From: Kiritimatiellia bacterium
Lineage (GTDB): Bacteria; Verrucomicrobiota; Kiritimatiellia; UBA8416; JABMPJ01
Length of the DNA stretch: 57,311 nucleotides
Direction of reading: 5' to 3'
NCBI GenBank assembly: GCA_030745755.1
Contig: JASLOA010000042.1
Coordinates: 1 to 57,311, forward strand
The notes beneath the pieces are model-generated. The model did not search any database and was not told the DNA's origin. It worked only from the letters and a program-made list of their open reading frames with translations. Both the position numbers and the translations under genes were made by a program. Shown here piece after piece: positions 55,489-57,311 of this stretch (position 1 is the stretch's first letter; the number at the start of each line of letters is the position of its first letter).

Positions 55489-56514
55489 ATGGTTTGGGAT
55501 GTAGCACAGGCAGCCTGGCTTACATTAACGGCAATGGCTCCGTACCTGCTGTTCGGGTTCTTTATGGCCGGCATCCTCTCTATGTTCATCTCACCCCGGC
55601 TGGTCGAAGACCATCTTGGCGGACGCGGGATCTGGCCAATCATGAAGGCGTCGCTGCTGGGCATCCCCCTGCCGCTCTGTTCATGTAGCGTCATTCCTGT
55701 GGCGGCCTCGCTGCGCCGGCACCGGGCCGGACACGGCGCCACATCGGCCTTCCTGATTTCCACGCCCCAGACCGGGGTGGACAGTCTGTTGGCGACTGTC
55801 AGCCTGCTGGGACCCGTCTTCGCCATCTTCCGTACGCTGTGCGCCTTTGTCAGCGGGGTGATTGGCGGGGGTATCGTCGATCTTATCAGTCCGGATGCCG
55901 ACGGCTCTGACGCCGCTTGTGAGGACCCCTGTTGCGGCGGCAAGGCGCAAGGAAACCGGTTCGTGCGGGCCATGCAACACGGATTCGGCACACTGGTCAA
56001 CGACGTAAGTGGTCCGCTCCTGGCCGGCCTGGTTATCGCCGGCCTTATTTCGGCGTTTGTGCCCGAGACCCTTTTCACCGACCATGTTGGGGAAGGCCTT
56101 CCCGCCATGCTGCTGATGCTGGCACTCGGGATTCCCATCTACGTCTGTGCCACCGCCTCCATTCCCATCGCGGCAGCCATGATCCTCAAGGGGGTCTCGC
56201 CCGGCGCCGCGCTGGTCTTTCTGATGACCGGTCCGGCCACCAATGCCGCCGCCATTACCACCATCTGGCGCCTATTCGGTCCGCGCGCCGGTGTCGCGTT
56301 TCTTTTTTCGGTGGCAGTGACCGCTCTCGGGTCCGGACTCCTCATGGACATCTGGATTCCCGCCACCGTACTGCGTGTTGACATTGTCGTGACAGCGCAC
56401 CGCGCCGCGCCATGGAAGAGCGCCGCCGCCGTCATTCTGCTCGTGCTGCTGACCCTTCCCTGGCTGCGAACACTGTGGCGTAAGGCTTGCAATTGCATCT
56501 CCAGCGCGGCATGA
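55489..56514 (+). CDS. SO_0444-type metal efflux permease (DUF318/YraQ family)
   Basis: 341 residues with about ten membrane helices in two repeats. Repeat motifs are LLGIPLPLCSCSVIPVAASL and the matching ALGIPIYVCATASIPIAAAM; the Cys residues (LCSCS, EDPCCGG loop, CNC near the end) suggest binding of soft metals. SO_0444 members export copper or zinc; the wider family includes arsenic permeases, notable with an ArsC-like sensor upstream. The substrate is unproven. ATG at 55489 (GTG one codon earlier also possible). It lies 160 bases from the divergent kinase. Confidence 0.8.
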   Translation: MVWDVAQAAWLTLTAMAPYLLFGFFMAGILSMFISPRLVEDHLGGRGIWPIMKASLLGIPLPLCSCSVIPVAASLRRHRAGHGATSAFLISTPQTGVDSLLATVSLLGPVFAIFRTLCAFVSGVIGGGIVDLISPDADGSDAACEDPCCGGKAQGNRFVRAMQHGFGTLVNDVSGPLLAGLVIAGLISAFVPETLFTDHVGEGLPAMLLMLALGIPIYVCATASIPIAAAMILKGVSPGAALVFLMTGPATNAAAITTIWRLFGPRAGVAFLFSVAVTALGSGLLMDIWIPATVLRVDIVVTAHRAAPWKSAAAVILLVLLTLPWLRTLWRKACNCISSAA

Positions 56515-56582
56515 TTCGTTCTGTTAAGCGTTGATAATGAAGTATAGGGAAGCCATTCCCCGGAAAAAGGAGACAATAGACT

Positions 56583-57026
56583 ATGACAACATTCGAATGC
56601 GGTGTCTGCGGACATATTGAGTTCAACCAAGCCCCCGAGGTCTGCCTCGTTTGCCGTGCCAAGAAGGAGGCCTTTAAGGAAAATCCGGACGCCATCAAGC
56701 AGCCGGCCGATCCTGCCAACCTGACGGATGCAGAGAAGAAGCACATTCCGCAGATCGTCGTGGTGAAGGAATGTGGCCTGGTGCCTAACCAGTGCTGCAC
56801 GGACGTGCATGTGCGTGTCGGGGAAATCCTGCACGTCATGGAAGATGCTCACTTCATCCGCTGCATCGACTACTACCTGAACTACACCTTCATCTCGCGC
56901 GTGTGGCTGTCGCCGAATGCCTGCAACCCCGGCGCGGCACTGCACCTGAACGACCCGCAAGGCACGATCACCGCGATCGAGAACTGCAACCAGCACGGCA
57001 ACTGGATGGCAGAGACAGAGGTATAG
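56583..57026 (+). CDS. Superoxide reductase with an N-terminal Cys4 metal site
   Basis: 147 residues. The N-terminal knuckle FECGVCGHIEFNQAPEVCLV with VCRAK forms a C-x2-C/C-x2-C rubredoxin-like site. The C-terminal domain (about 55-147) is of the desulfoferrodoxin/neelaredoxin type: VHVRVGEILHVMEDAHFIRC and ENCNQHGNW, the Cys-x2-His iron-ligand end. It reduces superoxide to peroxide, which rubrerythrin can then remove. AAAGGAG before the ATG; an intrinsic terminator follows, so it is a single-gene unit. Confidence 0.85.
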   Translation: MTTFECGVCGHIEFNQAPEVCLVCRAKKEAFKENPDAIKQPADPANLTDAEKKHIPQIVVVKECGLVPNQCCTDVHVRVGEILHVMEDAHFIRCIDYYLNYTFISRVWLSPNACNPGAALHLNDPQGTITAIENCNQHGNWMAETEV

Positions 57027-57057
57027 CCAGCGAGAGTAGTGTCGCTAGATACAGAAA

Positions 57058-57090
57058 GGGCGTTGCCGCAAGGCAACGCCCGTTTCTTTT
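57058..57090 (+). terminator. Rho-independent terminator after superoxide reductase
   Basis: Perfect ten-base stem GGGCGTTGCC-GCAA-GGCAACGCCC followed by GTTTCTTTT. Confidence 0.92.
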
Positions 57091-57110
57091 CACTTGAATG
57101 TCCGCCTCTG

Positions 57111-57134
57111 CATCCCTCGCAAGCTCGGGACGAC
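57111..57134. repeat. Half copy of repeat family A
   Basis: CATCCCTCGCAAGCTCGGGA then CGAC matches the right arm of the complete copies. Confidence 0.45.
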
Positions 57135-57171
57135 TACGGCGTAACAGCCTTCGCTACACGCGAAGACTGAA

Positions 57172-57244
57172 AGCCAGCTCTCGGGCTCGAACCGAGGACC
57201 TGCTGATTACAAATCAGCTGCTCTGCCAACTGAGCTAAGCTGGC
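57172..57244 (-). tRNA. tRNA-Thr (anticodon TGT)
   Basis: The minus strand folds as a cloverleaf: acceptor GCCAGCT/AGCTGGC, D-arm GCTC/GAGC, anticodon stem GCTGA/TCAGC with loop TTTGTAA (anticodon TGT), T-arm CTCGG/CCGAG with loop TTCGAGC. CCA is not encoded. The bases after it to the window end show nothing recognisable. Confidence 0.95.
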
Positions 57245-57311
57245 GCAAAACGCGCCCGAAGTCTACCCTTCGGCCGTGAAATCTTCTGTACCCACGCCGC
57301 AGTCCGGACAG

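Noticed and set aside
1..57311. CRISPR arrays, prophage, insertion sequences with transposase, rRNA
   Set aside because: No evenly spaced direct repeats, no transposase, integrase or phage structural genes, and no rRNA were seen.

Overview
This 57 kb, GC-rich window reads as the chromosome of a Gram-negative bacterium. It has LptF/G, porin, TonB-receptor and RND genes and lipoprotein signals. The enzymes suggest an anaerobic or microaerobic life: superoxide reductase, rubrerythrin, ferritin and a Feo system. Several traits point to the PVC superphylum, perhaps Kiritimatiellota or Verrucomicrobiota: a Tad cluster with an FHA-CpaF fusion and a PEGA protein, a Pro/Ala-rich 'SDIQKRLSDEF' protein, and abundant short palindromic intergenic repeats. 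This placement is inference from gene style; no rRNA is present. The only RNA gene of known type is a tRNA-Thr at the right end.

Layout, left to right. (1) 172-7191: an RND efflux pump fused to its outer-membrane factor, preceded by a chimeric gene (DUF1846 start joined to the tail of an RND adaptor), and a divergent LuxR-type regulator with a clear promoter. (2) 7188-14873: an iron island with a TonB receptor, a DtxR-family repressor with likely operators, tandem FeoA, FeoB, a porin and an exported FMN-binding protein. (3) 14954-24615: envelope genes (LptF/G, GT39 transferase, O-antigen ligase), a broken tyrosine-kinase/TPR gene abutting a broken beta-barrel gene, an exosortase-type CAAX protease, two small membrane proteins and a DUF362 ferredoxin. 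(4) 24710-36069, minus strand: a Tad pilus operon running FHA, PEGA, two pilins, three TadE/G-like proteins, one unknown, CpaB, CpaF, TadB and TadC. No secretin, TadZ or prepilin peptidase is in the window. (5) 36254-43935: metabolism (class IV aminotransferase, acyl-CoA dehydrogenase, HAD phosphatase, CutA, a MetX-MetW fusion, serine acetyltransferase). (6) 43938-57026: a sigma-54 activator with an ArsC-like sensor, followed by a redox and iron-storage run behind a strong sigma-54 promoter (small protein, thioredoxin, DUF255, rubrerythrin, ferritin, DsbD, Zwf), then a degenerate hybrid kinase, a metal permease and superoxide reductase.

The most interesting signal is regulatory. Two near-consensus sigma-54 promoters, at 45996-46011 (plus) and 23212-23197 (minus), each have TGTCTCA/TGAGACA inverted repeats about 90-170 bases upstream of the predicted start. 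The first fits control of the redox run by the ArsC-PAS-sigma-54 activator encoded just before it. The second drives no obvious gene: about 140 bases downstream is an intrinsic terminator, so it may make a previously undescribed small RNA in the same regulon.

Two places (near 5224 and 20803) join halves of unrelated genes. They may be real rearrangements or assembly joins, and read mapping would decide.
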